Origin: Plumapathes pennacea
Lineage: Eukaryota; Cnidaria; Anthozoa; Antipatharia; Myriopathidae
Length of the DNA stretch: 64,000 nt
NCBI GenBank assembly: GCA_964036295.1
Contig: OZ038463.1
Coordinates: 10,283,274 to 10,347,273, forward strand
Direction of reading: 5' to 3'
How positions within the stretch are numbered: the first letter of the stretch is position 1; the number at the start of each line of letters is the position of its first letter. A model generated the notes under the pieces. It saw nothing but the letters and a program-made list of their open reading frames with translations. It ran no database searches and was not told where the DNA came from. Shown here one piece after another: positions 44,965 through 54,373 of the stretch. Both the position numbers and the translations under genes were made by a program.

Positions 44965-45320
44965 TTCCCAGGGGAGGGGACTCCCATATAGAAAAGGACG
45001 GGGATGCTCGTCGTACCTCTTAGGGGTCAAAATCATGGGTTTTGTTGCCGCTTGGAGTGCTCAACATCAAACGCTGACATTTTTATGTGACATGGTACTG
45101 TTTAGGGGTCAGATGTCAGTCGAATGAGACATTTCTTTAAAAACAGCAAGGGATTAAGTGTTTCATGATATCATAAAAAGGCATCAGAACTTTAAATTGT
45201 TGGTTTGCTCTTATTGGTACCTTTTAGGGGTCAAAATAAGCTCGAGCCACGCCCATTTTAGTACCTCTTAGGGGTGAAAACGAAATTTTTTGACGAGCAT
45301 CCCCATCATGTTTATGTTTG
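44965..45320. repeat. Inverted-repeat element with GGGGATGCTCGTCG arms
   Basis: ACGGGGATGCTCGTCG near 44998 pairs with GACGAGCATCCCCAT near 45292; TACCTCTTAGGGGTCAAAAT occurs three times with small changes (45016, 45221 region, 45258). No coding potential. Confidence 0.65.
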
Positions 45321-46694
45321 GGTCAATATTATGGTACCATCATGTTTAGTCATGTACAACTGGGAATACTCATTAGTCAAACAGAGAGGCAGGGATAAAA
45401 GCATCTGAGTATCTCATTTAAAATGTGTTCATGTTAATCCATCAAGCTGATACAAACATGAATTATAAACCAAAACATGATAAGCTCAATGTTGCTATTT
45501 TAGGTCAGGAAAATTTGCTTTTAAACAAATGGGAGCAAAATGGGTGTAAATTATTAGGTGGAAAGGTAGTTAGTTGAAACAAAACAATGCATTAAATCTG
45601 CCAGCAATAAATACAAAGAATATGAGATACATGCGTTTTTGTGAGACATGTTGTTTTAACAGTATTTCAGAAGAGAACACTTTATTTGTAATAATAACCT
45701 GTAGGTTTTGAAAATGTGATCGTTCCAGCCTTATATAGCCACAGATATATAGCACAGTAAGGAGATTGTGGCATTTGATATCTTGCAAATTGTGTTGTGT
45801 TTATCATTTTATCAGAGATCTGTTAATCCAAATTTGATATTATTATTTGTGGAAAAAACCAACTTCACAACTTGCTTTTTATGTTGTACCAAAATGAAGT
45901 TACAAATCGGTTCTTAAATCAGGGATAAATACTAGTTATTGGTTGATATGTTACCTACAGGTGTTTACTATTGGTAAAAAGAGTTACACCTGTTCGCAGA
46001 TTGCTTTTCAGCGTCTACCAGTTTCTCCATTCAATGATGAGAAATTGGGCTGATTTTTTTTTTTTTTTTTAATTACAGTGGAACGCCGAAACTCCTCGAC
46101 TACTCCACAATTTAAAAATTCCGCTTATGTGAATCCAGTGCAACGTCGAGGCCAGCTAATGACTACAATATATCATGTTGTATCAGTAGTTACAGATATT
46201 GGGTTTTAGATACTTGGCATTCTGAGTGAAACGAAGTGTGTAACCCCCAATGAAGCCGACATTTTGATCCCAGTTAGAATTTAGATTTTATTGGAACACA
46301 CTCTGTTACGCCCAGAAGTGTACTGACCCCGGTACAGACTAACCTATTTCGCAACGATGGATCAACTCCGTAAGACTACACTATGACTACATAAAAATAC
46401 ACTTTATCAAAAAAATTACCCTGAACATATCCATAATTCCTACACCAGAAATATACATTCAAATGTTACTTAATAACCTTTAACAGTATGAAGTGTGATG
46501 CTTCATGAAAATACACCTTCGACGAAAAGTAAGAGTAAAAAAAACTTGTAATGGTTGTACTTTGTTACTTATAACTTTAACTGATATAGCCCTTCTTTTA
46601 TAAACAATTACTTCGCAGGCAATTCCGCAGGACCTAATCTATAATATAGTTTTGAGTAATGTTGGTCTCCTTGAAAATAAGTTTCTAAAGACCA

Positions 46695-46935
46695 GGGCCC
46701 GGTTTTTCGAAAGTCGCTTAAACTAATCCAGGATTAACGAAATTCTTTCTCTCGACCTCTCTGCCAATAAACTGGAGGGTTTTGTTCAAAGATGGATTAA
46801 AAAGCTCGTTCCAGCTTAAATCGTTACCAAGAAAGCCGTTGTGGACGAAACTTTCACGTTTTCAGGCTTACATAAGGCCAGAAAGTTTATACCTAATCCA
46901 GGATTAGCCTAATCGTGCTTTGAAAAACCGGGCCC
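46695..46935. repeat. Inverted-repeat element with GGGCCCGGTTTTTCGAAAG ends
   Basis: GGGCCCGGTTTTTCGAAAG at the left and CTTTGAAAAACCGGGCCC at the right; inner TAATCCAGGATTA motifs also pair. Best copy of a family whose degraded members occur at 12700-13040 and near 4795-4970, and which resembles those at 26183 and 36058. About 241 bp. Confidence 0.85.
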
Positions 46936-47257
46936 ACTATAAGACAGTGAATATTAACCCAAAATTAGCAGGGCGTAGCTTCCCTTACGCATAAACGCAC
47001 GTGCGTACTTCCGTATTCGTCCTTCTTTTTACCTTGACTCACTATCCATTATAAATATTGAATACCTTCTATTAAAACTAGCTCATGTAACGATTTTCAT
47101 CCTCGCCTGCCTTTAAAATACCCGCGAGTTTTACTTGTGAGATCCATGTTTTGCCTGTGCGGTGATCTACGTAATTTTGATCAGAAACACACACACACAA
47201 AGAAAAGCAAGCCTTCATATTACCGCTCTTAACGTCACTACTGGACATTTAACTGCA

Positions 47258-50200
47258 TCATGGCTTTGGAAAAGGAATCACATCTTCACCCAGGAGGACA
47301 AAAGGAGCCCAGTAGCGTGGATGCTCGAACCCCTTGTGTTCTCTCACGTCTTGCATGGCATTATTGAGTGCCACGTTTGCACTTTCGCCATCTTTAAGGT
47401 ACTCGTAGAAACGAAACATAAAGCACAAAGTGGCCTTATCGTCAACCGCCCACAATGTTGCAAGAACCGCTCTAGCTCCAGCTCCAAGAAACGCACGAGC
47501 TATACCGACTACACCCTCTCCTTTCATGACGTCACCACAGCCGCTGTGACAGCAACTAAGAACAACCAACTTTGCGTTTATGCGTTTACGTTCGAGATCG
47601 GAAACGAGAAGCATGAGATTTGTAGCCTGGAGAATTCCAGTCATTCCAGGAGGACGGGCAAGCAAGATCTCTCCCCTATCTTTATTTCCGTGTGCTGCAA
47701 CATGAATCAAACTGGCACTTTCGACTCTATGTAGAAACCTCCTTTTCGTCGCCTTGTTTCCCACAAGGGGCTGAACGCGGAGAATTTGACCGATTAATTC
47801 CACTTCTTTTGCTGCGCATGGTAGTCCTGGCGCAGTAGTAACTTTACCTTTGTACTTAACTGTGCCCACTTCTGGCTCTCCCACTATTAAGGGTTTAGAC
47901 CGGCCTGGTGATTTTTCTGGGCTTTCTTTGATTATCTTTGCTGTTGTTAGTGATGGAATTAGTCTCACTCGTAAGGATTCTGCCACAAAGAGCCCGTTCT
48001 CATCCATGAGGGCGGCAAATGGAACCAGAGCGAGTCGTCCATCAGGGACGACAATTACCTGCGACCCCACCACATATTGCCGAACAGGCTCCAGAAGAAT
48101 CCGATAAAGATCGTGTAGTAAACCGTTCATTTCTAAATCATCCGCTGTTTTAGAGGACTCAGCCTTGCCTAGAGGTCCGGATATTGTTGTCATGGCTACG
48201 TCCTGTTTTTGCGTAGATGCGGGTTGTGGAGCCCTGAGCTGAGATGATACTAGTTGTTGAACAGTCCAACAGACAGGCATAGCGGCACGAGCTGGCATCG
48301 ATTCTGGTTTCTTCTTAATGGGTTTTGACAACTCTTTTGAATAAAGAAACGACAGTGAGCGATCTTCACATCTGTCATTCTTGCTTGGTTGCATCAACTT
48401 TATAGCCTTGTTAACAAGAAAGTCTACATCTTCAGTACAAGTTTTGTGATGCAGCAAGACTTCTCCATTCGGCTGTATCACCCAAGTACAAATATCATGG
48501 TTAAGTAAGGCAAAAAAGAGGACTGTACTATCCAGGGCTTTGACCACTGCACAGATTTCATTGAGGTTTCTTACTCTGGATTCGTATTTAACAGGGCAAG
48601 TGGACAGAAGGTCAACTAAAGCTCGTGAACGTCCGTTTTCAGCAAAAACAAGGGCTTCGGCGCTTCTTTTCTCTTGATGCAGAAGAGTTTTAATCAGATT
48701 TTTATACGTGTCCACAAATTTCTCGATGAAAGAAACTTTACTTTTATCCCAGTTTGGTACAGTCTCAAGCAGTTTATGGTAACACTTTATACTTTTTCTT
48801 AAATTGCTCTCAACATCTCCATACTGGCCGCGAGCGGTATATATAACACCAAAGTTCCTGTAAGCTGCTCCTTCTCCGTTTTTGTCTCCAATCTCCTTTG
48901 CAATAGTAAAGCACATTTTCTGATACTCAATAGCCTTGTCGTACTGGCCGAGAAAGTGAAAGCAGCTACTAAGATTGCCGTAAGCTGTTCCTTCTCCGCT
49001 TTTGTCTCCAATCTCTTTTGCCATAGCAAGGCCTATTTTCTGATACTCAATAGCCTTGTCGAACTGGCCGAGATACTGATAGCAACAACCAAGATTGCCG
49101 TAAGCTGTTCCTTCTCCCCTTTTGTCTCCAATCTCTTTTGCGATAGTAAGGCACATTTTCTGATACTCAATAGCCTTTTCGTACTGGCCGAGAGATTTAT
49201 AGCAACAACCAAGATTGCCGTAAGCTGATCCTTCTCCGCGTTTGTATCCAATCTCTTTTGTGATAGTAAGGCACATTTTCTGATACTCAATAGCCTTTTC
49301 GTACTGGCCGAGAGATTCATAGCAACAACCAAGATTGCCGTAAGCTGTTCCTTCTCCGCTTTTGTCTCCAATCTCTTTTGCGATAGTAAGGGACATTTTC
49401 TTATACTCAATAGCCTTGTTGTACTGGCCGAGAGATTGATAGCAACTACCAAGATTGCCGTCTGTGGTTCCTTCTCCGCATTTGTCTCCAATCTCTTTTG
49501 CGATAGAAAGGCACATTTTCTGATACTCAATAGCCTTGTCGTACTGGCCGAGAGATTGATAGCAACTACCAAGATTGCCGTCTGTGGTTCCTTCTCCGCA
49601 TTTGTCTCCAATCTCTTTTGCGATAGAAAGGCACATTTTCTGATACTGAATAGCCTTGTCGTACTGGCCGAGAGATCGATAGCAACTACCAACATTGCCG
49701 TAAGCTGTTCCTTCTCCGCGTTTGTCTCCAATCTCTTTTGCGATAGTAAGACAAATGTTGTGATACTCAATAGCCTTGTCGTACTGACCGAGAGAGCCAT
49801 AGCAGCTACCAAGATTGTTGTAAGATATACTTTCTCCCCTTTTGTCCCCAATCTCTTTTGCGATAGAAAGGCACATTTTCTGATACTGAATAGCCTTGTC
49901 GTACTGGCCGAGAGATTGATAGCAGCCACCAAGATTGCCGTAAGCTGTTCCTTCTCCGTCTTTGTCTCCAGTCCCTTCTTCGATAGTAAGACAAATGTTG
50001 TGATACTGAATAGCCTTGTCGTACTGGCCGAGAGAGTGATAGCAGCCACCAAGATTGCCGTAAGCCTTTCCTTCTCCCCTTTTGTCTCCGATTTTTTTTG
50101 CGATAGTAAGGGACATTTTCTGATACTCGATAGCCTTGCCGTACTGGCCGAGAGAGTGATAGCAATTACCAAGATTGCCGTAAGCCGTTCTTTCTCCCCT

Positions 50201-52528
50201 TTTGGCTCCAATCTCTTTTGCGATAGTAAGGGACATTTTCTGATAATCAATAGCCTTATCGTACTGACCGAGAGATTCATAGCAACAACCAAGATTGCCG
50301 TAAGCTGATCCTTCTCCGCGTTTGTTTCCAATCTCTTTTGCGATAGTAAGGCGCATTTCCTGATACTCAATAGCCTTGTCGTACTGGCCGAGAGAGTCAT
50401 AGCAGCTACCAAGATTCCCGTAAGCTACTCCTTTTCCCCTCTCGTCTCCAATCTTTTTTGCGCTAGTAAGGAACATTTTCTGATACTCAATAGCCTTGTC
50501 GTACTGGCTGAGAGATTTATAGCAACTACCAAGATTGCCGTAAGCTGTTCCTTCTCCCCTTTTGTCTCCAATCTCTTTTGCGATAGTAAGGGACATTTTC
50601 TGATAATCAATAGCCTTGTCGTACTGACCGAGAGAGTGATAGCAACAACCAATATTGCCGTAAGCGGTTCCTTCTTCGCGTTTGTCTCCAATCTCTTTTG
50701 CGATAGTAAGAAAAATTTTGTGATACTCAATAGCCTTGTCGTACTGGCCGAGAGAGTCATAGCAGCTACCAAGATTGCCGTAAGCTGTTCCTTCTCCGTC
50801 TTTGTATCCAATCTCTTTTGCGATAGTAAGGAATAATTTCTGATACTCAATAGCTTTGTCGTACTGGCCGAGTAAGTAATAGCAAACACCAAGATTGCCG
50901 TAAGCTGTTCCTTCTTCCCTTTTGTCTCCAATCTCTTTTGCGATAGTAAGGAACATTTTCTGATAATCAATAGCCTTGTCGTACTGGCCGAGAAATTTAT
51001 AGCAACAACCAAGATTGCCGTAAGCTGTTGCTTCTCCGCGTTTGTCTCCAATCTCTTTTGTGATAGTAAGGCACATTTTGTGATACTCAATAGCCTTGTC
51101 GTACTGGCCGACAGAGTCATAGCAGCTACCAAGATTCCCGTAAGCTGCTCCTTTTCCCCTCTCGTCTCCAATCTTTTTTGTGCTAGTAAGGCACATTTTC
51201 TGATACTCAATAGCCTTGTCGTACTGGCTGAGAGATTTATAGCAACTACCAAGATTGCCGTAAGCTGTTCCTTCTCCCCTTTTGTTTCCAATCTCTTTTG
51301 CGATAGTAAGGGACATTTTCTGATAATCAATAGCTTTGTCGTACTGACCGAGAGAGTGATAGCAACAACCAAGATTGCCGTAAGCGGTTCCTTCTTCGCG
51401 TTTGTCTCTAATATCTTTTGCGATAGCAAGACGTAATTTCAGATATTCAATAGCCTTGTCGTACTGGCCGAGAGAGTGATAGCAGCTACCAAGATTGCCG
51501 TAAGCTGTTCCTTCTCCGTCTTTGTATCCAATCTCTTTTGCGATAGTAAGGCATAATTTCTGATACTCAATAGCCTTGTCGTACTGGCCGAGTAAGTAAT
51601 AGCAAACACCAAGATTGGCGTAAGCTGTTCCTTCTTTCCTTTCGTCTCCAATCTCTTTTGCACTAGTAAGGCACATTTTCTGATACTCAATAGCCTTGTC
51701 GTACTGGCCGAGAGAGTGATAGCAATTACCAAGATTGCCATAAGCGGTTCCTTCTCCGTCTTTGTCTCTAATCTCTTTTGCGATAGAAAGGCGCATTTTC
51801 TGATACTGAATAGCCTTTTCGTACTGGCCGAGAGAGTGATAGCAGCTACCAAGATTGCCGTAAGCTGCTCCTTCTCCGTCTTTGTATCCAATCTCTTTTG
51901 CGATAGTAAGGCATAATTTCTGATACTCAATAGCCTTGTCGTACTGGCCGAGTAGGTAATGGCAAACACCAAGATTACCGTAAGCTGTTCCTTCTTCCCT
52001 TTCGTCTCCAATCTTTTTTGCACTAGTAAGGCACATTTTCTGATACTCAATAGCCTTGTCGTACTGGCCGAGAGAGTGATAGCAATTACCAAGATTGCCA
52101 TAAGCGGTTCCTTCTCCGTCTTTGTCTCTAATCTCTTTTGCGATAGAAAGGCGCATTTTGTGATACTCAATAGCCTTTTCGTACTGGCCGAGAGAGTGAT
52201 AGCAACTACCAAGATTACCGTAAGTTGTTCCTTGTCCGTCCTTGTCACCAATCTCTTTTAGGATTGCAAGCAATACTTCAAAATGTTGCGCAGCTTTTTC
52301 ATATTTTCTAGTAGAGTAGTAGTGAAGACCAAATTTAGTATGAACCTGTTGTTCAAGTTCCTTGTTCTTAGTTTGCTCTGCGAAATTTAAGGCGACGGTG
52401 AGAATAGACAGTTCATCCATTGATTGCTTCCAGCTGGTGTTTTCTCCTGTATAAGCAAAGAACGATGATGTAAGGACGGATCCGTTTTTCTCGTGTTTTG
52501 TTTCTGTAATTTTGCTACGCAAGATCAC
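47258..52528 (-). CDS. TPR-CHAT protein: about 29 TPR units plus CHAT caspase-like protease domain
   Basis: One uninterrupted frame of 1756 residues, similar to proteins annotated as TTC28-like in cnidarians. A first TPR (FGLHYYSTRKYEKAAQHFEV) leads into 28 near-identical 40-residue TPR units of the form GTAYGNLGxCYxSLGQYDKAIEYxKMxLxIAKEIGDKxGE and one degraded unit. A helical linker with AENGRSRALVDLLS follows, then the CHAT domain: VIVVPDGRLALVPFAALMD, GEPEVGTVKYKGK, LIHVAAHG (His at residue 1613), VVLSCCHSGCG (Cys at residue 1660), ARAFLGAGARAVLATLWAVDD, WAPFVLLGE. His and Cys match the catalytic dyad of CHAT, a relative of caspases and separase; TPR-CHAT proteases are known in bacteria. 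The TPRs probably bind partner proteins or regulate the protease. The start is uncertain: an acceptor-like TTTGCTTATACAG precedes residue 29, so an upstream exon may replace the first residues; a second ATG is at 52420 (MDELSILTV). No stop or frameshift breaks the array. Confidence 0.92.
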   Translation of the reverse strand: MILRSKITETKHEKNGSVLTSSFFAYTGENTSWKQSMDELSILTVALNFAEQTKNKELEQQVHTKFGLHYYSTRKYEKAAQHFEVLLAILKEIGDKDGQGTTYGNLGSCYHSLGQYEKAIEYHKMRLSIAKEIRDKDGEGTAYGNLGNCYHSLGQYDKAIEYQKMCLTSAKKIGDEREEGTAYGNLGVCHYLLGQYDKAIEYQKLCLTIAKEIGYKDGEGAAYGNLGSCYHSLGQYEKAIQYQKMRLSIAKEIRDKDGEGTAYGNLGNCYHSLGQYDKAIEYQKMCLTSAKEIGDERKEGTAYANLGVCYYLLGQYDKAIEYQKLCLTIAKEIGYKDGEGTAYGNLGSCYHSLGQYDKAIEYLKLRLAIAKDIRDKREEGTAYGNLGCCYHSLGQYDKAIDYQKMSLTIAKEIGNKRGEGTAYGNLGSCYKSLSQYDKAIEYQKMCLTSTKKIGDERGKGAAYGNLGSCYDSVGQYDKAIEYHKMCLTITKEIGDKRGEATAYGNLGCCYKFLGQYDKAIDYQKMFLTIAKEIGDKREEGTAYGNLGVCYYLLGQYDKAIEYQKLFLTIAKEIGYKDGEGTAYGNLGSCYDSLGQYDKAIEYHKIFLTIAKEIGDKREEGTAYGNIGCCYHSLGQYDKAIDYQKMSLTIAKEIGDKRGEGTAYGNLGSCYKSLSQYDKAIEYQKMFLTSAKKIGDERGKGVAYGNLGSCYDSLGQYDKAIEYQEMRLTIAKEIGNKRGEGSAYGNLGCCYESLGQYDKAIDYQKMSLTIAKEIGAKRGERTAYGNLGNCYHSLGQYGKAIEYQKMSLTIAKKIGDKRGEGKAYGNLGGCYHSLGQYDKAIQYHNICLTIEEGTGDKDGEGTAYGNLGGCYQSLGQYDKAIQYQKMCLSIAKEIGDKRGESISYNNLGSCYGSLGQYDKAIEYHNICLTIAKEIGDKRGEGTAYGNVGSCYRSLGQYDKAIQYQKMCLSIAKEIGDKCGEGTTDGNLGSCYQSLGQYDKAIEYQKMCLSIAKEIGDKCGEGTTDGNLGSCYQSLGQYNKAIEYKKMSLTIAKEIGDKSGEGTAYGNLGCCYESLGQYEKAIEYQKMCLTITKEIGYKRGEGSAYGNLGCCYKSLGQYEKAIEYQKMCLTIAKEIGDKRGEGTAYGNLGCCYQYLGQFDKAIEYQKIGLAMAKEIGDKSGEGTAYGNLSSCFHFLGQYDKAIEYQKMCFTIAKEIGDKNGEGAAYRNFGVIYTARGQYGDVESNLRKSIKCYHKLLETVPNWDKSKVSFIEKFVDTYKNLIKTLLHQEKRSAEALVFAENGRSRALVDLLSTCPVKYESRVRNLNEICAVVKALDSTVLFFALLNHDICTWVIQPNGEVLLHHKTCTEDVDFLVNKAIKLMQPSKNDRCEDRSLSFLYSKELSKPIKKKPESMPARAAMPVCWTVQQLVSSQLRAPQPASTQKQDVAMTTISGPLGKAESSKTADDLEMNGLLHDLYRILLEPVRQYVVGSQVIVVPDGRLALVPFAALMDENGLFVAESLRVRLIPSLTTAKIIKESPEKSPGRSKPLIVGEPEVGTVKYKGKVTTAPGLPCAAKEVELIGQILRVQPLVGNKATKRRFLHRVESASLIHVAAHGNKDRGEILLARPPGMTGILQATNLMLLVSDLERKRINAKLVVLSCCHSGCGDVMKGEGVVGIARAFLGAGARAVLATLWAVDDKATLCFMFRFYEYLKDGESANVALNNAMQDVREHKGFEHPRYWAPFVLLGEDVIPFPKP
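48860..52240 (-). repeat. 120-bp tandem repeat array encoding the TPR units
   Basis: About 28 units of 120 bp, each starting with a version of TACCAAGATTGCCGTAAGC on the plus strand. Because 120 is a multiple of three, long open frames appear on both strands and are shadows. Units 1-3 resemble units 4-6, and units 6-11 resemble units 12-17, so blocks of 360 and 720 bp seem to have been duplicated within the array. Confidence 0.92.
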
Positions 52529-52983
52529 GCGTTGAAAACTTCACATGAAAATTCAGAGTGCTGCTTAATCTTTTAACAGGCAGAATGAGGTTGTTCGTCA
52601 GTTATTGACAGTCGCAAACATAAACTGAAATGACAGGAAGTTTAGTCTCGGGCCCTGAAGTTACATTTCCGGCGTTTGCTTCAAATGTCATATACTCCTC
52701 GATATTTATCATAATAATGACACTTGTGTGACACACCATACATTTTTTCTTATTTTAAAAGCGGGTGCGCACTATTTAAGGAAACCCCCGTTCCCCCCCA
52801 GGCCCCCGATGGACAAATTTGTTGATATTAAACACAGAATGGCAAGCAAGACCTTTCGCTTACGAACAGAACTGTTAACTAAATAAATGGCTTTACACAG
52901 GCAAAATTAATATTTAGGTTTACAATTCGCCGATTGTGGGTTTTCACGTTGTGTTCGTTAGCAATACTACAGAACAACAGATA
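52529..52983. other. Upstream region of the TPR-CHAT gene
   Basis: About 455 bp of AT-rich unique sequence between the TPR-CHAT frame and the palindromic element; it should hold the 5' UTR and promoter, and possibly a small upstream exon. No box could be assigned with confidence. Confidence 0.4.
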
Positions 52984-53030
52984 CAGCGTGGTATGAGGTG
53001 CCGTTACCGCCAATATTCAGCCCTGTTTGA

Positions 53031-53168
53031 TTTTGTAAAATGGTGCCCTAAGTTTATAAAATGGTGGGTAACATTTACTAAATGCTCAGAATATTTCATA
53101 AAATGATGTTACCAGTTTCGAAAATGATGACAATGATTTAGAAAATGGAGCGTCCGTTTCATAAAATG
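53031..53168 (+). repeat. Seven AAAATG-type boxes at exact 21-bp spacing, left arm
   Basis: AAAATG starts at 53037, 53058, 53100, 53121, 53142 and 53163, with a TAAATG variant at 53079; every step is 21 bp. Each box is preceded by TTT six bases upstream, giving TTTNNNAAAATG plus nine variable bases. Confidence 0.92.
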
Positions 53169-53433
53169 GAGCCCCGTTTATTCAGCAGTCTGGTGACAAC
53201 CTGCGGCTTATGCGGCCGAGCAAACCTGGGACCCAGACCGTCAATCCAACATGGCAGACGATTGTCATCTCAATGATCTTCGAAAGCTTGTGATAGAAAA
53301 AAATGGAAGAAATCTGCTCCAGTCTTTTACACCCTTCTGAGATCCTAGATGTTGACGATGCACTGGAGATGATTGACCAAATTATAGAAGCTGTAAATTG
53401 TTTGGATTGTTCGGTGAGATTGCCAGAAGAAAT

Positions 53434-54108
53434 TTATTGAGACATCTCTGCTGCTAAAAGAATCATCGAAAACTCCAGCACAACTTCTACGAGAATCCCA
53501 CGAATCCAGACCGGTATGGCAGATACACCAAGAGGGTCGACTCTTTGTAAGGACTGTCTCAATCGTTGCCTCGGTACTTTGATGTCACGAGCGGCAAGAT
53601 ATCCAACGAGATTCTTTGATCCACAGTTAGGATTGAAAGTTTTTATCTCGAGAACTTGAATGTCTAATTCCTCATCCATGATGTTGCTGTATGGCCTTGC
53701 TGAAATGTTGTATTGTGCGAGACGTCGTTCAATAGTCCTGGTTGACAAGCAAAGCAACTCTGAAATTTGTGGAACTTTAAACCCCAGATCTATTAATGCT
53801 TGTAGCTGTTCTTGAGAAATGTCACAGGAAGGGCGTCCTGCCATACCGGTCTGGATTTGTGGGGTTCTTGAAGAAAATGTGCTGGAGTTTTCGATTATTC
53901 TCTTGGCAGCAGAGATGCCTTGATAAATTTCTTCTGGCAATCTCACCGAACAATCCAAACAATTTACAGCTTCTATGATTTGGTCGATCATCTCCAGTGC
54001 ATCGTCGACATCTAGGATCTCAGAAGGGTGTAAAAGACTGGAGCAGACTTCTTCAATTTTTTCTATCGCTAGCTTTCGAAGATCATCGAGATGACCATCG
54101 TCCGCCAT
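53434..54108 (-). pseudogene. 5' half of an HTH/integrase-type element gene, running into the inverted arm
   Basis: ATG at 54108 (MADDGHLDDLRKLAIEKIEE). Residues 1-90 lie in the right arm and 91-195 in the unique centre; residues 196-224 are antisense of the left arm and not genuine. The centre encodes a helix-turn-helix segment (GRPSCDISQEQLQALIDLGF, VPQISELLCLSTRTIERRLA, about 91-131) and then NPNCGSKNLVGYLAARDIKV and PRQRLRQSLQRVDPLG. This order is what I know from animal mobile-element proteins that continue into an rve-type integrase core; that core and its DDE residues are absent here. The left arm holds a second copy of the N-terminus on the plus strand (ATG near 53251) broken by a one-base insertion near 53302 and a TGA near 53438. 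Confidence 0.75.
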
Positions 54109-54190
54109 GTTGGATTGACGGTCTGGGTCCCAGGTTTGCTCGCCCGCATAAGCCGCAGGTTGTCACCAGACTGCTGAATAAACGGGGCTC

Positions 54191-54322
54191 CATTTTATGA
54201 AACGGATGCTCCATTTTCTAAATCATTGTCATCATTTTCAAAACTGGTAACATCATTTTATGAAATATTCTGAGCATTTAGTAAATGTTACCCACCATTT
54301 TATAAACTGAGGGCACCATTTT
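54191..54322 (-). repeat. Seven CATTTT-type boxes at exact 21-bp spacing, right arm
   Basis: Complement of the left-arm array: CATTT starts at 54191, 54212, 54233, 54254, 54275, 54296 and 54317, each 21 bp apart. The spacing is intact although the two arms have diverged elsewhere. Confidence 0.92.
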
Positions 54323-54373
54323 ACAAAATCAAACAGGGCTGAATATTGGCGGTAACGGCACCTCACAGCGTGG

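Larger units (their letters stand above)
43790..47257. other. Spacer between C1GALT1 and the TPR-CHAT gene
   Basis: The 3' UTRs of both convergent genes lie here. No further gene is seen. It contains an inverted-repeat element at 44965-45320, a T-run at 46047-46068 and the element at 46695-46935. Confidence 0.6.
52992..54365. mobile_element. Palindromic transposon-like element made from the 5' half of an HTH/integrase-type gene
   Basis: Left arm 52994-53522 and right arm 53838-54365 are inverted copies with scattered mismatches and small indels, ending TGAGGTGCCGTTACCGCC at the left and its complement at the right, around a 315-bp unique centre. CAGCGTGG flanks the unit on both sides (52984-52991 and 54366-54373), an 8-bp target duplication; the left side has TA between the duplication and the arm. 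Each arm has a phased box array, about 60 bp of leader and about 90 codons of a gene beginning MADD. Confidence 0.87.

Noticed and set aside
48860-52240. Regular repeats with variable segments, superficially CRISPR-like
   Set aside because: The 120-bp units are contiguous coding repeats without short repeats and unique spacers; the host is eukaryotic.
49033-52261. Long open frames on both strands and in other frames across the TPR array (up to about 460 codons)
   Set aside because: They arise because the 120-bp repeat is a multiple of three and lacks stops in several frames; only the minus frame with TPR consensus and CHAT domain makes sense.
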